DNA of 64,000 nucleotides from NCBI RefSeq assembly GCF_019880555.1, contig NZ_JAINVU010000004.1, positions 248,001 to 312,000 on the forward strand, read 5' to 3'. The translations under genes and the position numbers were made by a program. The notes under the pieces are model-generated. The model was not told the origin of the DNA. It ran no database searches and saw nothing but the letters and a program-made list of their open reading frames with translations. Of this stretch, positions 40,884 through 49,633 are shown one piece after another. The stretch is from Hephaestia mangrovi (lineage in GTDB: Bacteria; Pseudomonadota; Alphaproteobacteria; Sphingomonadales; Sphingomonadaceae). Each line of letters begins with the position of its first letter. Position 1 is the stretch's first letter.

Positions 40884-42944
40884 ATGATCGACCTCAAACC
40901 GCCCGTCGCGGCGACTCGCCCCCACAGCTTCACTGCCCATGGCCACACGATCCACGACCCCTGGGCGTGGCTCAAGGACCCGAACTATCCGGACGTCTCC
41001 GACAAGGACGTGCTCGCCTATCTCGAAGCCGAAAACGCCTATTTCGAGGCGGCGATGAAGCCGCACCAGCCGCTCGTCGACCGGCTCTACGAAGAGATGA
41101 AGGGCCGCATCAAGGAAGACGATTCGAGCGTGCCGCAGCAGGACGGTGACTGGCTCTACTGGACGGCCTATGAGACCGGCGGCCAATATCGCAAATGGTG
41201 GCGCAAGCCGGTTGCTGGCGGCGCGGACCAGTTGCTGCTCGACGAGCCGGCGCTGGCCGAGGGCAAGGAGTATTTCCGCCTCGGCGCCTTCTCGGTGTCG
41301 AACGACGGCACGCTGCTTGCCTATGCGATCGACGACAACGGCTCCGAACGCTTCACCATTCACGTCAAGAATCTCGAGACCGGCGAGCATCTGCCCGAGG
41401 TGATCCCCGGCATGCTGTCGGAGATCGTCTGGACCGCCGACGATTCGGCCTTCCTCTACGGCCTCGCCAACGCGCAATGGCGCACCGACAATGCCCGCCT
41501 CCACCGCCTCGGCACCCCTGTCGAGGACGATATCGAGCTCTATCACGAGGATGACGAGGGCTATCGCGTCGGCGTTTCCGAAACCCAGTCGCGCAAGTGG
41601 ATCATCATCGCCACCGGCGATCATGTCACGAGCGAGGTCCGCCTCGTCCCGGCGAGTGATCCCACCGCCGAGCCGATCCTCGTCGCGCCGCGCGAACCGG
41701 GCCGCGAATATGATGTCGACGAGCATGACGGCACATTGTTCATCCACACCAACGACACCGATCCGATGTGGCGCCTGTGCATCGCGTCGATCGACACGCC
41801 CGGCGAGTGGCGCGAGCTGATCGCGCCGTCGAAGCATTTCTACATGACCGGCGTCGCTTGCTTCGCCGATTTCTTCGTCGTCGAGGGCCGCGAGGACGGG
41901 CTCGATCAGGTCGACATCCACTCGTATGACCCGACGATCGCGCCGCGCCGCGTGCTGTTCCCCGAAGCGAGCTACGCCGCCGGCCTCGGCAGCAATCCCG
42001 AATATGCCGTGACGAGCCTGCGGATGGGCTATGAATCGATGGTCACGCCTGGAACGGTGTTCGATTATCACCTCGCTACCGGCGAGCTCGAAACGCTCAA
42101 GGTGCAGGAAATCCCGAGCGGCTACGACGCCTCGAAATACGCCACCGAGCGGCTCAAGATCACCGTGCGCGACGGGACGCAGGTGCCCGTCTCGATCGTC
42201 TATCCGAACGGCTTTCCCAAGGATGGGTCGCGCCCGCTGTTCCTCTATGCCTATGGCGCTTATGGCATGGCGATCCCGCCGGGCTTCTCCACCGGCCGGC
42301 TGAGCCTGCTCGACCGCGGCTTCGCCTATGCCATCGCGCACATCCGCGGCGGCGACGACCTCGGGCAAGACTGGTATCACCAGGGCAAGCTCGACAAGCG
42401 CACCAACACCTTCAACGATTTCGTCGACGTCGCGCGTGGCCTGATCGCACAGGGCTGGACCAGCGCCGGGCGCATCGCGACGGCGGGCCGCTCGGCCGGC
42501 GGCGAGCTGATGGGCGCCATCGTCAATTCGGACCCCGAACTATGGGGCGCGGTAATCGCCGACGTACCGTTCGTCGACGTGCTCAACACGATGCTCGATC
42601 CCGATCTGCCGCTCACCCCCGGCGAATGGCCCGAATGGGGCAATCCGATCACCGACAAGGCGGCGTTCGAGCTGATCCGCAGCTATTCGCCCTACGACAA
42701 TGTGACGGCGCAGGCTTACCCGCCGCTGTTCATCAGCGGAGGCCTCAACGATCCGCGCGTGACCTATTGGGAGCCCGCCAAATGGGCCGCCAAACTCCGC
42801 GCGACCAAGACCGACGACAATGTGCTGCTTTTGAAAACCAACATGGGCGCCGGCCACGGTGGCAAGTCCGGTCGCTTCGAAAGCCTGCGCGAGGCGGCCG
42901 AGGAACATGCCTTCGTCCTATGGCAGCTGGGGGTGGAGGGCTGA
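40884..42944 (+). CDS. Oligopeptidase B (S9A serine peptidase)
   Basis: The 686-residue enzyme cuts short peptides after Arg or Lys. It has an N-terminal seven-bladed beta-propeller ('DPWAWLKDPNYPDV' at the start is typical) and a C-terminal alpha/beta-hydrolase domain. The catalytic Ser is in GRSAGGELMGA, the Asp in SGGLNDPRVTYWEP and the His in MGAGHGGKSGR. No signal peptide is seen, so it is cytoplasmic. The region 'AHIRGGDDLGQDWYHQGKL' is characteristic of oligopeptidase B rather than prolyl oligopeptidase. It lies 8 bases before the DedA gene and heads a likely operon of four genes (peptidase, DedA, thioesterase, ogt). Confidence 0.95.
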   Translation: MIDLKPPVAATRPHSFTAHGHTIHDPWAWLKDPNYPDVSDKDVLAYLEAENAYFEAAMKPHQPLVDRLYEEMKGRIKEDDSSVPQQDGDWLYWTAYETGGQYRKWWRKPVAGGADQLLLDEPALAEGKEYFRLGAFSVSNDGTLLAYAIDDNGSERFTIHVKNLETGEHLPEVIPGMLSEIVWTADDSAFLYGLANAQWRTDNARLHRLGTPVEDDIELYHEDDEGYRVGVSETQSRKWIIIATGDHVTSEVRLVPASDPTAEPILVAPREPGREYDVDEHDGTLFIHTNDTDPMWRLCIASIDTPGEWRELIAPSKHFYMTGVACFADFFVVEGREDGLDQVDIHSYDPTIAPRRVLFPEASYAAGLGSNPEYAVTSLRMGYESMVTPGTVFDYHLATGELETLKVQEIPSGYDASKYATERLKITVRDGTQVPVSIVYPNGFPKDGSRPLFLYAYGAYGMAIPPGFSTGRLSLLDRGFAYAIAHIRGGDDLGQDWYHQGKLDKRTNTFNDFVDVARGLIAQGWTSAGRIATAGRSAGGELMGAIVNSDPELWGAVIADVPFVDVLNTMLDPDLPLTPGEWPEWGNPITDKAAFELIRSYSPYDNVTAQAYPPLFISGGLNDPRVTYWEPAKWAAKLRATKTDDNVLLLKTNMGAGHGGKSGRFESLREAAEEHAFVLWQLGVEG

Positions 42945-42952
42945 CGTCACCG

Positions 42953-43522
42953 ATGCCGATCGAGGCGATCATCGCGCGCTACGGCATCGTTGCGGTGTTC
43001 GCCGGCGCGGGCTTCGAGGGCGAGACTGCGGCGATTGCCGGCGGGCTGCTGGCGCACCAGGGCTATTTCACGCTGCCGGCGGCGATGGCGGCGGCTGCCC
43101 TGGGATCGTTCGTCGCGGATCAGCTGTTCTTCCTGCTCGGTCGCCGCTTCCGGGAGCGGCGTTGGGTTCGCAAGGCGCAGCAACGCCCGGCATTTGCCCG
43201 CGCTCTTGGTCTGCTGGAACGCTATCCGCGCGCGTTCGTCTTCGCGTTCCGCTTCATCTACGGCATTCGCACCGTCAGCCCCGTCGCGATCGGCACCAGC
43301 AACGTCCCGACGCGAACCTTCATCGCGATGAACGCGGTCGCTGCTGCGGTGTGGGGGGCGTTGTTCGTCGGACTCGGCTTTCTGTTTGGGCATGCGATCG
43401 AGGCGGCATTCGGCCACGTCCATGGCGTGCGCCATGTCGTGCTGCTCGCGATCGTCGCGGCGGTGATCGCGATCGGTGCGGTGCAGACGATCCGCAGGTG
43501 GCGAATGCGGGAGACCGAGTGA
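42953..43522 (+). CDS. DedA family membrane protein
   Basis: The 189-residue product fits the DedA/SNARE-associated family: 'YGIVAVFAGAGFEGETAAIAGGLLAHQG' (re-entrant loop with the acidic pair), 'FVADQLFFLLGRRFRERR', 'FRFIYGIRTVSPVAIGTSNVPTRTFIAMN' (the conserved Arg-containing loop) and several membrane segments. DedA proteins are flippases for undecaprenyl phosphate or phosphatidylethanolamine. It starts 8 bases after oligopeptidase B and its TGA overlaps the ATG of the thioesterase gene (TGATG), so the genes are coupled. Confidence 0.93.
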   Translation: MPIEAIIARYGIVAVFAGAGFEGETAAIAGGLLAHQGYFTLPAAMAAAALGSFVADQLFFLLGRRFRERRWVRKAQQRPAFARALGLLERYPRAFVFAFRFIYGIRTVSPVAIGTSNVPTRTFIAMNAVAAAVWGALFVGLGFLFGHAIEAAFGHVHGVRHVVLLAIVAAVIAIGAVQTIRRWRMRETE

Positions 43523-43914
43523 TGCGCTTCACCCGCTCGTTCACCGCGACCCCGGCAGACATCGACGAGCTCGGCCACGTCAACAATGCGGTGTGGGTGC
43601 AGTGGATCCAGGAGATCGCGGTCGCGCACTGGCAGGCGGTGGCGCCGGCGGCGCATCGCGACGCCTATATCTGGGTCGTAACGCGGCACGAGATCGATTA
43701 TCGCGGCAATCTGCGCGAGGGCGAGACGGTCACCGCCGAGACCTGGGTGCCCGATCCGCCCAGGGGCGCGCGGTTCGATCGCCATGTCCGCTTCGTCGGC
43801 GCCAACGGCAAGGTGATGGTCGAGGCGGTGACGACCTGGGCGCTGCTCGATCGTGCCAGCGGCCGGCTGCTGCGCGTGCGCGACGATATCGCCGCGCCGT
43901 TCCTCGAGCGTTGA
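43522..43914 (+). CDS. Acyl-CoA thioesterase, hotdog fold (YbgC/4-HBT type)
   Basis: The 130-residue hotdog-fold protein has the 4-hydroxybenzoyl-CoA thioesterase marks: 'TATPADIDELGHVNNAVWVQWIQEIAVAHW' with the catalytic Asp and HVNNAxY-like helix, and 'RHEIDYRGNLREGETV', 'VEAVTTWALLDRASGRLLRV'. It hydrolyses acyl-CoA or acyl-ACP thioesters. Its ATG overlaps the stop of the DedA gene by one base; ogt starts 50 bases downstream. Confidence 0.92.
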   Translation: MRFTRSFTATPADIDELGHVNNAVWVQWIQEIAVAHWQAVAPAAHRDAYIWVVTRHEIDYRGNLREGETVTAETWVPDPPRGARFDRHVRFVGANGKVMVEAVTTWALLDRASGRLLRVRDDIAAPFLER

Positions 43915-43963
43915 GCGCAAGCGGCGGGATGTCGAGGGCGCGGCGATGTGGCAGGAAGGCGCC

Positions 43964-44452
43964 ATGACTGACGTCTATCGCCGCATCGAATCCCCCGTCG
44001 GCCGGTTGACGCTGGTGGCCAGCGACCGTCACCTCGTCGCCATCGCCTGGCAGGACGACGCCGCGGCGCCGCCGTTCGGCGCAGCGCCCGAAACCGCGCC
44101 GCATCCCGTGCTCGACCAGACCGAACGTCAGCTCGCCGCCTATTTCGCCGGCGAGCGGCAGGATTTCGATCTGCCGCTCGATTTCCGCGGCACCGATTTC
44201 CAGCGGCGGGTGTGGCACGCGCTGCTGACGATCCCGTTCGGCGAAACGCGCAGCTATCGCGACATCGCGGTCCAGCTCGGCCAGCCGAGCGCGACGCGCG
44301 CGGTCGGCGCGGCGAACGGCCGCAATCCGATCCCGATCGTCGCGCCCTGCCACCGCGTGATCGGCGCCAACGGCAGTCTCACCGGCTTCGGCGGCGGGCT
44401 CGAGAACAAGGCCTTCCTGCTCGATCTGGAGCAAGCGCCGCGATTGCTGTGA
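43964..44452 (+). CDS. ogt: Methylated-DNA-[protein]-cysteine S-methyltransferase
   Basis: The 162-residue suicide enzyme removes alkyl groups from O6 of guanine. It has the N-terminal fold 'IESPVGRLTLVASDRHLVAIAW' and the C-terminal active-site domain: 'TDFQRRVWHALLTIPFGETRSYRDIA' (the Arg finger helix-turn-helix), 'AVGAANGRNPIPIVAPCHRVIGANG' with the acceptor Cys in PCHRV, and 'GFGGGLENKAFLLDLE'. An AGGAAGG site lies 4 bases before ATG 43964; an in-frame ATG at 43946 is weaker. It ends the peptidase-DedA-thioesterase group. Confidence 0.96.
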   Translation: MTDVYRRIESPVGRLTLVASDRHLVAIAWQDDAAAPPFGAAPETAPHPVLDQTERQLAAYFAGERQDFDLPLDFRGTDFQRRVWHALLTIPFGETRSYRDIAVQLGQPSATRAVGAANGRNPIPIVAPCHRVIGANGSLTGFGGGLENKAFLLDLEQAPRLL

Positions 44453-44461
44453 CCAGCGTCC

Positions 44462-44548
44462 GGCCTCGTCATCGCGAGGAACGGAGCGATGAAGCAATCT
44501 AGCGACTCTGCGCTGCCTTGGATTGCTTCGCTTCGCTCTCAATGACGC
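44462..44548. repeat. Palindromic repeat after ogt
   Basis: GTCATCGCGAGGAACGGAGCGATGAAGCAATC and, inverted, GGATTGCTTCGCTTCGCTCTCAATGAC pair as an ~80-base hairpin with a small central loop. This form is common between genes in alphaproteobacteria. It fills the gap between the convergent ogt and ppc genes. Confidence 0.8.
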
Positions 44549-44555
44549 GTATCTG

Positions 44556-47231
44556 TTAGCCGCTGTTCCGCAGCGCTGTCGCGATCGCGTTGATCGACAG
44601 CAGGATGCCCTCGCCGATCCGCTCGTCGGTCTCGCCGGCGCGGTGGCGCTTCATCAGTTCGATCTGCAGCAGGTTGAGCGGCTCGATATAGGGCAGGCGC
44701 AGGCGGATCGAATTCTGCAGGCCCGGGTGCTTTTCCAGCAGCCGCGATTGGCCGGTGATTTCCAGCAGCCCGTCATGCGTTTTCTGCCAGCCGTCGCGAA
44801 TGCGGCTGAACACGCCGTCGCGCAACCCGGCGTCCTCGACCAGCGTCGCGTAGCGCGCAGCGATACCCATGTCCGATTTGGCGAGCACCTGCTCCATGTT
44901 GGCGAGCGTCGCGGCGAACAGTGGCCAACCTTGCGCCATATCGGCGAGCAGCGCCTTGTCGTCGAACGCCGCGATCGCATGGCCGACGCCGAACCAGCCG
45001 GGCAGCATTACGCGCGCCTGGCTCCATGAGAACACCCAGGGGATCGCGCGCAGATCCTCGATCGCGTCCGATTTCTTGCGGCTGGCGGGCCGCGAGCCGA
45101 TCTTCAGGCCCGCGATCTCGGCGATCGGGGTCATCTGGCGGAAGAAGGTGGTGAAGCCCTCGGTGCCGTAAACCAGATCGCGATAGGTTTTGAACGCGGT
45201 GTCGGACAGCGCGTCCATCGCGCCGGAAAAGCGCGCGTAATCACGGTCGGATAGCCGCTCCGGCTCGAGGCTGGCGAGCAGTGTCGCCGATGCCATCGCC
45301 TCCAGATTGGTCATCGCCGTTTCGGGCGTGCCGTATTTGCCCGCGATCACTTCGCCCTGCTCGGTGATGCGGATGCGGCCCTGCACCGTGCCCGGCGGCT
45401 GCGCGCGGATCGCCGCGAAGGCCGAGCCGCCGCCGCGCCCCACCGCGCCGCCGCGGCCGTGGAACAGCTGCATGCGCACGCCCGCTTCCTCGAACACCGG
45501 CGCCAGCGCGCTCGATGCCTTGGAAAGCTGCCAGGTCGAGGTGAGATAGCCGCCGTCCTTGTTCGAGTCCGAATAGCCGATCATCACTTCCTGATAGCCG
45601 CGCGCGGCGGTGATCGTCTTGACCTCGGGCAGCGCGAACCAGTCCGCCATCACTTCCGGCGCGGCTTCGAGATCGCCGACCGTCTCGAACAACGGCACCG
45701 CCATGATGTCGGCTTCCGGCGTGTCGCCGGGGCGATAAAGCCCGACTTCGCGCAGCAGCAGATTGACCTCGAGCAGGTCGGAGACCGAGGTCGCCATCGA
45801 CACGATGTAATTGACGATCGCGGCCTTGCCGTAGCGCTTGTGCGCTTCCGCCGCCGCTTCGAGGATGGCGAGTTCCGATCGCGTCTCGTCGCTATAGTCG
45901 CTGAACCGGCTCATCAGCGGGCGCGGCGAGGCGAGTTCCTGGCGCAGCAAGGTCAGCCGCGCGCCCTCGCTGAGCGCGGCATAATCGCTTTCGACGCCGG
46001 CGACCTTCAGCAGCTCGGCGACGACGCGCTCGTGAACCGCCGAATTCTGCCGCATGTCGAGCGTGTGGAGGTGGAAGCCGAAGGTTTCGACAGATCGGAT
46101 CAGCCGTCCCAGCGAGCCGCCCGATCCCAAGGTGCCGTGCCCGCTCGCGGCCAGCCCGTGCGCGATCGCGGCGAGATCGGCGCGCAAGTCCTGCGGCGTC
46201 GCATAGGGCTCGGCCTCGTGCGCGACGTGGCGGGGCGGGGCCTTGCCGGTGAAATGGGTGAAGGTCGCCGCCAGCCGGGCGTAAATCCCGGTCAGCGCGC
46301 GGCGATAGGGCTCGTCGGAGCGGCTCTCGGCATCGTCGTGGCTTGCCTCGGCCAGCGCCAGGATATCATCGGTGACGGTGGCATATCGCGCCGAGATCGA
46401 TAGCTCCGCGCCCAGCGCGTGGACGCCGGCCATATAAGCGGTCAACACCGTCTCGCAGGCGCGGGCCAGCGCGGTCCGCATCGAATCGGCGGTGACGAAG
46501 GGATTGCCGTCGCGGTCGCCGCCGATCCAGCTACCGGGCTTGAGGAAGCTCGGCAGCCGCTCGCCGATCGCGCGGTCCCAACGCTGGTAGAGCGCCGGGA
46601 GGGCGACCAGGAAAACGTCGCGAAAATAGCTCAGCGCGGTCTCGATCTCGTCGGTGACATAGAGCTTTTCACGGCGCAGCACGCGGGTCTGCCACAACAA
46701 GGCGATCTGACGGACGATCGCCTGGTCGACATCGTCGCCATCGGGCGTCGTCGCCAGCCCGCGATCCTTCATCGCCATCAGCTCGGCGATGCGGTTGCGG
46801 TGGTCGATCATCGATTTGCGGCGGACTTCGGTGGGGTGCGCGGTCAGTACCGGCGCGATCAGCCCGTGCGCGAACAGGTCGACGATCGCGGCGCGATCGA
46901 TGCCCTGGCCTTCCAGCCGGGCGATTGCTGCGGCGACGTCGGCGCCCTTCTCGGCACTGACGCCCTGACGATCCTCGGCCAGATTGGCGAGCATCGAAAA
47001 CAGCATGAAACCGCGCGTGAAATCCAGCGTCTCGTCGAGCGAGAGGCGATCGAGCCCCGGATCGATGGCATCCGCGGTGGCCACGCCGCGCGCGCGATCG
47101 ACCGAGGTCGATCGTATATATTCGATTCGGCTGAACAGTGCGTCGCCGCCATAGGCGCGGATGACGTCACCCAGCAGTGCGCCGAGAAAACGGATGTCGG
47201 GATTGTTCGTGATGGGGGGAAGTTCAGCCAT
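44556..47231 (-). CDS. ppc: Phosphoenolpyruvate carboxylase
   Basis: Ppc makes oxaloacetate from phosphoenolpyruvate and bicarbonate to refill the TCA cycle. The 891-residue product is full length. It has 'VLTAHPTEVRRKS' (catalytic His), 'GGDRDGNPFVT', 'LMIGYSDSNKDGGYLTSTWQL' and 'FHGRGGAVGRGGG', then the C-terminal 'LLEITGQSRLLEKHPGLQNSIRLRLPYIEPLNLLQIELMKRHR' and the terminal NSG. The start at 47231 (MAELPPIT) gives normal length; the frame extends 12 codons upstream without a ribosome site. It converges on ogt. Confidence 0.97.
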   Translation of the reverse strand: MAELPPITNNPDIRFLGALLGDVIRAYGGDALFSRIEYIRSTSVDRARGVATADAIDPGLDRLSLDETLDFTRGFMLFSMLANLAEDRQGVSAEKGADVAAAIARLEGQGIDRAAIVDLFAHGLIAPVLTAHPTEVRRKSMIDHRNRIAELMAMKDRGLATTPDGDDVDQAIVRQIALLWQTRVLRREKLYVTDEIETALSYFRDVFLVALPALYQRWDRAIGERLPSFLKPGSWIGGDRDGNPFVTADSMRTALARACETVLTAYMAGVHALGAELSISARYATVTDDILALAEASHDDAESRSDEPYRRALTGIYARLAATFTHFTGKAPPRHVAHEAEPYATPQDLRADLAAIAHGLAASGHGTLGSGGSLGRLIRSVETFGFHLHTLDMRQNSAVHERVVAELLKVAGVESDYAALSEGARLTLLRQELASPRPLMSRFSDYSDETRSELAILEAAAEAHKRYGKAAIVNYIVSMATSVSDLLEVNLLLREVGLYRPGDTPEADIMAVPLFETVGDLEAAPEVMADWFALPEVKTITAARGYQEVMIGYSDSNKDGGYLTSTWQLSKASSALAPVFEEAGVRMQLFHGRGGAVGRGGGSAFAAIRAQPPGTVQGRIRITEQGEVIAGKYGTPETAMTNLEAMASATLLASLEPERLSDRDYARFSGAMDALSDTAFKTYRDLVYGTEGFTTFFRQMTPIAEIAGLKIGSRPASRKKSDAIEDLRAIPWVFSWSQARVMLPGWFGVGHAIAAFDDKALLADMAQGWPLFAATLANMEQVLAKSDMGIAARYATLVEDAGLRDGVFSRIRDGWQKTHDGLLEITGQSRLLEKHPGLQNSIRLRLPYIEPLNLLQIELMKRHRAGETDERIGEGILLSINAIATALRNSG

Positions 47232-47302
47232 GCGCGCCTTGCTGCACTGCACCAGCGCGAGCGTCAACCGCAGCAGGTGTTTAGGCCGGCCCCAATTACG
47301 GT

Positions 47303-47740
47303 TTAGTCGGCGTTCGCGGCGCTATCGTTGGCTGCGGCGGCGTCGTTGTTCATCTCGGAACCCAGCGCGGCGCGGCGTTCCTCGCCGGTCAGCACCTGGT
47401 CCTGATTGCTATCCGCCGCGTCGAAACGGGCGAGGCCGTGTTTTTCGAATTCGTCGAGCGTGATCTTGCCGTCGTGATTGGCATCGGCAGCCAGGATCTG
47501 GTCATGGTGCCGTTCCGGCACCTCGCTCGCCTCGAGGATCGAATCGTGATTGAGATCGAGCTGGGTGAAGCGCTTGTCGAGCAAGTCGACGAAATCGGTG
47601 CGGTTGAGCGCGGTCGGCGGGACGAACCCGGCGGGTGCCACGGTGCTGTTCGCAGCGGCTTTCTCTTCCTTGTGGCTGGAGCAGGCCGCGGTGGCGACGC
47701 CCAGGGCCAGTGTAATGGCGATGATCGAAACGCGGCGCAT
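47303..47740 (-). CDS. EF-hand calcium-binding lipoprotein
   Basis: The 145-residue product has a lipoprotein signal (RRVSIIAITLALGVATAAC, lipobox ATAAC, Cys20), a short linker and three EF-hand-like loops: 'DLNHDSILEASE', 'DANHDGKITLDEF' and 'DSNQDQVLTGEE', each with acidic residues at positions 1, 3, 5 and 12. It likely binds calcium at the outer or inner membrane surface. Its role is unknown. It is 62 bases downstream of the ppc start on the same strand, in the gap behind ppc, and probably has its own promoter. Confidence 0.88.
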   Translation of the reverse strand: MRRVSIIAITLALGVATAACSSHKEEKAAANSTVAPAGFVPPTALNRTDFVDLLDKRFTQLDLNHDSILEASEVPERHHDQILAADANHDGKITLDEFEKHGLARFDAADSNQDQVLTGEERRAALGSEMNNDAAAANDSAANAD

Positions 47741-47823
47741 CGGGGGGAGTCCTTGACTGGTTTCGCCTCATGTGGCGCACGCTTGGACGGATTCAATAGG
47801 CTGAAACCGCATCACGAAATCAA

Positions 47824-48390
47824 TCAGGCTTCGAGTTCGATGTCCCAATAAAGCCAATCCCGCCACGTCTCGTGCAGGAAATTGGGCGGGAACGAGCGGC
47901 CATGCTCCTGCAATTGCCAGCTGGTCGGGCGGATCGGCGGCACGCGGAGCGGCATATGCGCTTGTTGCGGCGTCCGGCCGCCTTTCTTCAGGTTGCATGG
48001 CGCGCAGGCGGTCACGACATTTTCCCAGGTGGTGCGGCCGCGCTGGGCGCGGGGGACGACGTGATCGAAGGTGAGGTCGCGGGGCGATCCGCAATATTGG
48101 CAAGCGAACTTGTCGCGCAGGAACAGATTGAAACGGGTGAAGGCGGGGAATTGGGACGGTTTGACATATTGTTTGAGCGCGATGACCGAAGGGAGCTTCA
48201 GCCTCGCGGTGGGACTTCGCACTTCGCGCTCGTAATGGTCGACGATATCGACGCGATCGAGGAACACCGCCTTGACCGCGGTCTGCCACGGCCACACGCT
48301 CAGCGGATAATAACTGAGCGGGGTATAATCGGCGTTGAGCACGAGTGCGGGACAGCCGTCCGGATGTCGGATCAGATCGGGATGGTACAC
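47824..48390 (-). CDS. HNH endonuclease
   Basis: The 188-residue protein has an N-terminal 'LVLNADYTPLSYYPLSVWPWQTAVKAVFLDRVDIV' and a C-terminal HNH domain with the zinc knuckle 'CQYCGSPRDLTFDHVVPRAQRGRTTWENVVTACAPCNLKKGGRTPQQA'. This domain order is typical of sphingomonad and cyanobacterial house-keeping HNH proteins of unknown target, not of restriction or intron enzymes. I chose the GTG at 48390 because GGGGGAGAAGGC lies directly upstream and the protein then begins YHPDLIRHPD as in relatives; a frame start at 48474 would add 28 unlike residues. It is divergent from gluQ. Confidence 0.88.
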   Translation of the reverse strand: MYHPDLIRHPDGCPALVLNADYTPLSYYPLSVWPWQTAVKAVFLDRVDIVDHYEREVRSPTARLKLPSVIALKQYVKPSQFPAFTRFNLFLRDKFACQYCGSPRDLTFDHVVPRAQRGRTTWENVVTACAPCNLKKGGRTPQQAHMPLRVPPIRPTSWQLQEHGRSFPPNFLHETWRDWLYWDIELEA

Positions 48391-48489
48391 GCCTTCTCCC
48401 CCGCCTTGTTCGGCCGCGCTTTCGCGCATCCGGATGACGCGATGATGACAGCACAAGCGATGAATCGCCGTCAAGAGTCAGCGTGAGTC

Positions 48490-49368
48490 ATGGATGCGAT
48501 GAACCGAGTTGTTACCCGCTTCGCGCCGAGCCCGACGGGACGCCTCCATCTCGGCCATGCCTTCTCGGCGATCGCGGCCGATGATTATGCGCGAACTCGC
48601 GGCGGACGCTTCTTGCTGCGGATCGAGGATATCGACGGCACGCGCAGCCGGCCCGAGCATGTCGAGACGATCCTCGCCGATCTCGCATGGCTCGGGCTGG
48701 CCTGGGACGGCGATGTGGTGTTCCAGTCCGAACGGCTCGATCGCTACCAGGCCGCGCTCGATGCGCTGAAGGCGAGGGGGCTCGTCTATCCCTGCTTCTG
48801 CACCCGCGCCGGGATCGCGCGCGAGATCGCCGCTGCCGGATCGGCGCCGCATGGGCCCGATGGCCCCGTCTATCCGGGGACGTGCCGGGCGGTGAGCGCG
48901 GCCGAGCGCGTCGCGCGGCTCGCCGAGCCGCACGCCTGGCGGCTCGACATGGCGCGCGCCGTGCGTCAGGCCGGCCTGCTCCCCTGGCATGACGAAATCG
49001 CCGGCGAACAGGTCGCCGATCCGGCGGTGTTCGGCGACGTCGTGCTCGCGCGCAAGGATGCGCCGTCGAGCTATCACCTCGCGGTTACCGTGGATGATGC
49101 GGCGCAGGGCGTGACCCATATCGTCCGCGGCGCCGATCTGTTCGCCGCGACGCATGTCCATCGCGTGCTGCAGGCGCTGCTCGGACTGCCGACTCCAGTA
49201 TATCGCCACCATCCGTTGCTCATCGATGCCGATGGCAATCGCCTCGCCAAACGTCATGGTGCGCCGACGCTGGAGTCGCTGCGCCTCGCCGGGGCGGACG
49301 GTCGCGCGCTGGCCGACGATCTGCGCGCGGGGCGACTGCCCACTGGATTCCTGGCGAGAAAGGACTAG
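48490..49368 (+). CDS. gluQ: Glutamyl-Q tRNA(Asp) synthetase
   Basis: GluQRS puts glutamate on the queuine-like base Q34 of tRNA-Asp. The 292-residue product looks like a truncated GluRS that lacks the anticodon-binding domain. It has 'RFAPSPTGRLHLGHAFSAIA' (HIGH motif), 'FLLRIEDIDGTRSRPEH', a zinc site with CFC (in VYPCFCTRA) and a later Cys in YPGTCR, and 'GNRLAKRHGAPTLESL' in place of KMSKS. Length is normal. It starts 100 bases from the HNH gene in the opposite direction and ends ten bases before the HIG1-type gene. Confidence 0.95.
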   Translation: MDAMNRVVTRFAPSPTGRLHLGHAFSAIAADDYARTRGGRFLLRIEDIDGTRSRPEHVETILADLAWLGLAWDGDVVFQSERLDRYQAALDALKARGLVYPCFCTRAGIAREIAAAGSAPHGPDGPVYPGTCRAVSAAERVARLAEPHAWRLDMARAVRQAGLLPWHDEIAGEQVADPAVFGDVVLARKDAPSSYHLAVTVDDAAQGVTHIVRGADLFAATHVHRVLQALLGLPTPVYRHHPLLIDADGNRLAKRHGAPTLESLRLAGADGRALADDLRAGRLPTGFLARKD

Positions 49369-49377
49369 GTTGGAGAC

Positions 49378-49608
49378 GTGAACACGTTTCTCGTCATTCT
49401 GCTGGTTGCCGCGATGATCGCCACGGTGGTCGCGCTCGTGCGCGGCGTGGTCAATTTCATGCGCAACGCCGATGCCGAAGTGCGCGGCACCGGGCCGAGC
49501 GAGGCGAGCATCCGCTCGAACAAGCTGATGCAGGCGCGCATCTTCTTTCAGGCAATCGCCATCCTGATCGTCGTGCTGATCCTGTTCGCCGCCGGCCATA
49601 ACGGCTGA
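49378..49608 (+). CDS. HIG1-domain-like twin membrane protein
   Basis: The 76-residue protein has two membrane segments ('FLVILLVAAMIATVVALVRGVVNFM' and 'FFQAIAILIVVLILFAAG') joined by a loop with 'SNKLMQARIFFQ', which is the hypoxia-induced HIG_1_N pattern. Relatives are assembly or stability factors of cytochrome oxidase. It starts with GTG at 49378, with GGAG 4 bases ahead, 9 bases after gluQ. The link to gluQ is probably only shared transcription. Confidence 0.85.
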   Translation: MNTFLVILLVAAMIATVVALVRGVVNFMRNADAEVRGTGPSEASIRSNKLMQARIFFQAIAILIVVLILFAAGHNG

Positions 49609-49633
49609 GGTCGATGCGCTGACGCGCGTCCCG

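Noticed and set aside
47824..48390. HNH protein as part of a mobile intron or defence system
   Set aside because: No intron, methylase or toxin partner is nearby, and the domain order is that of a widespread chromosomal family.
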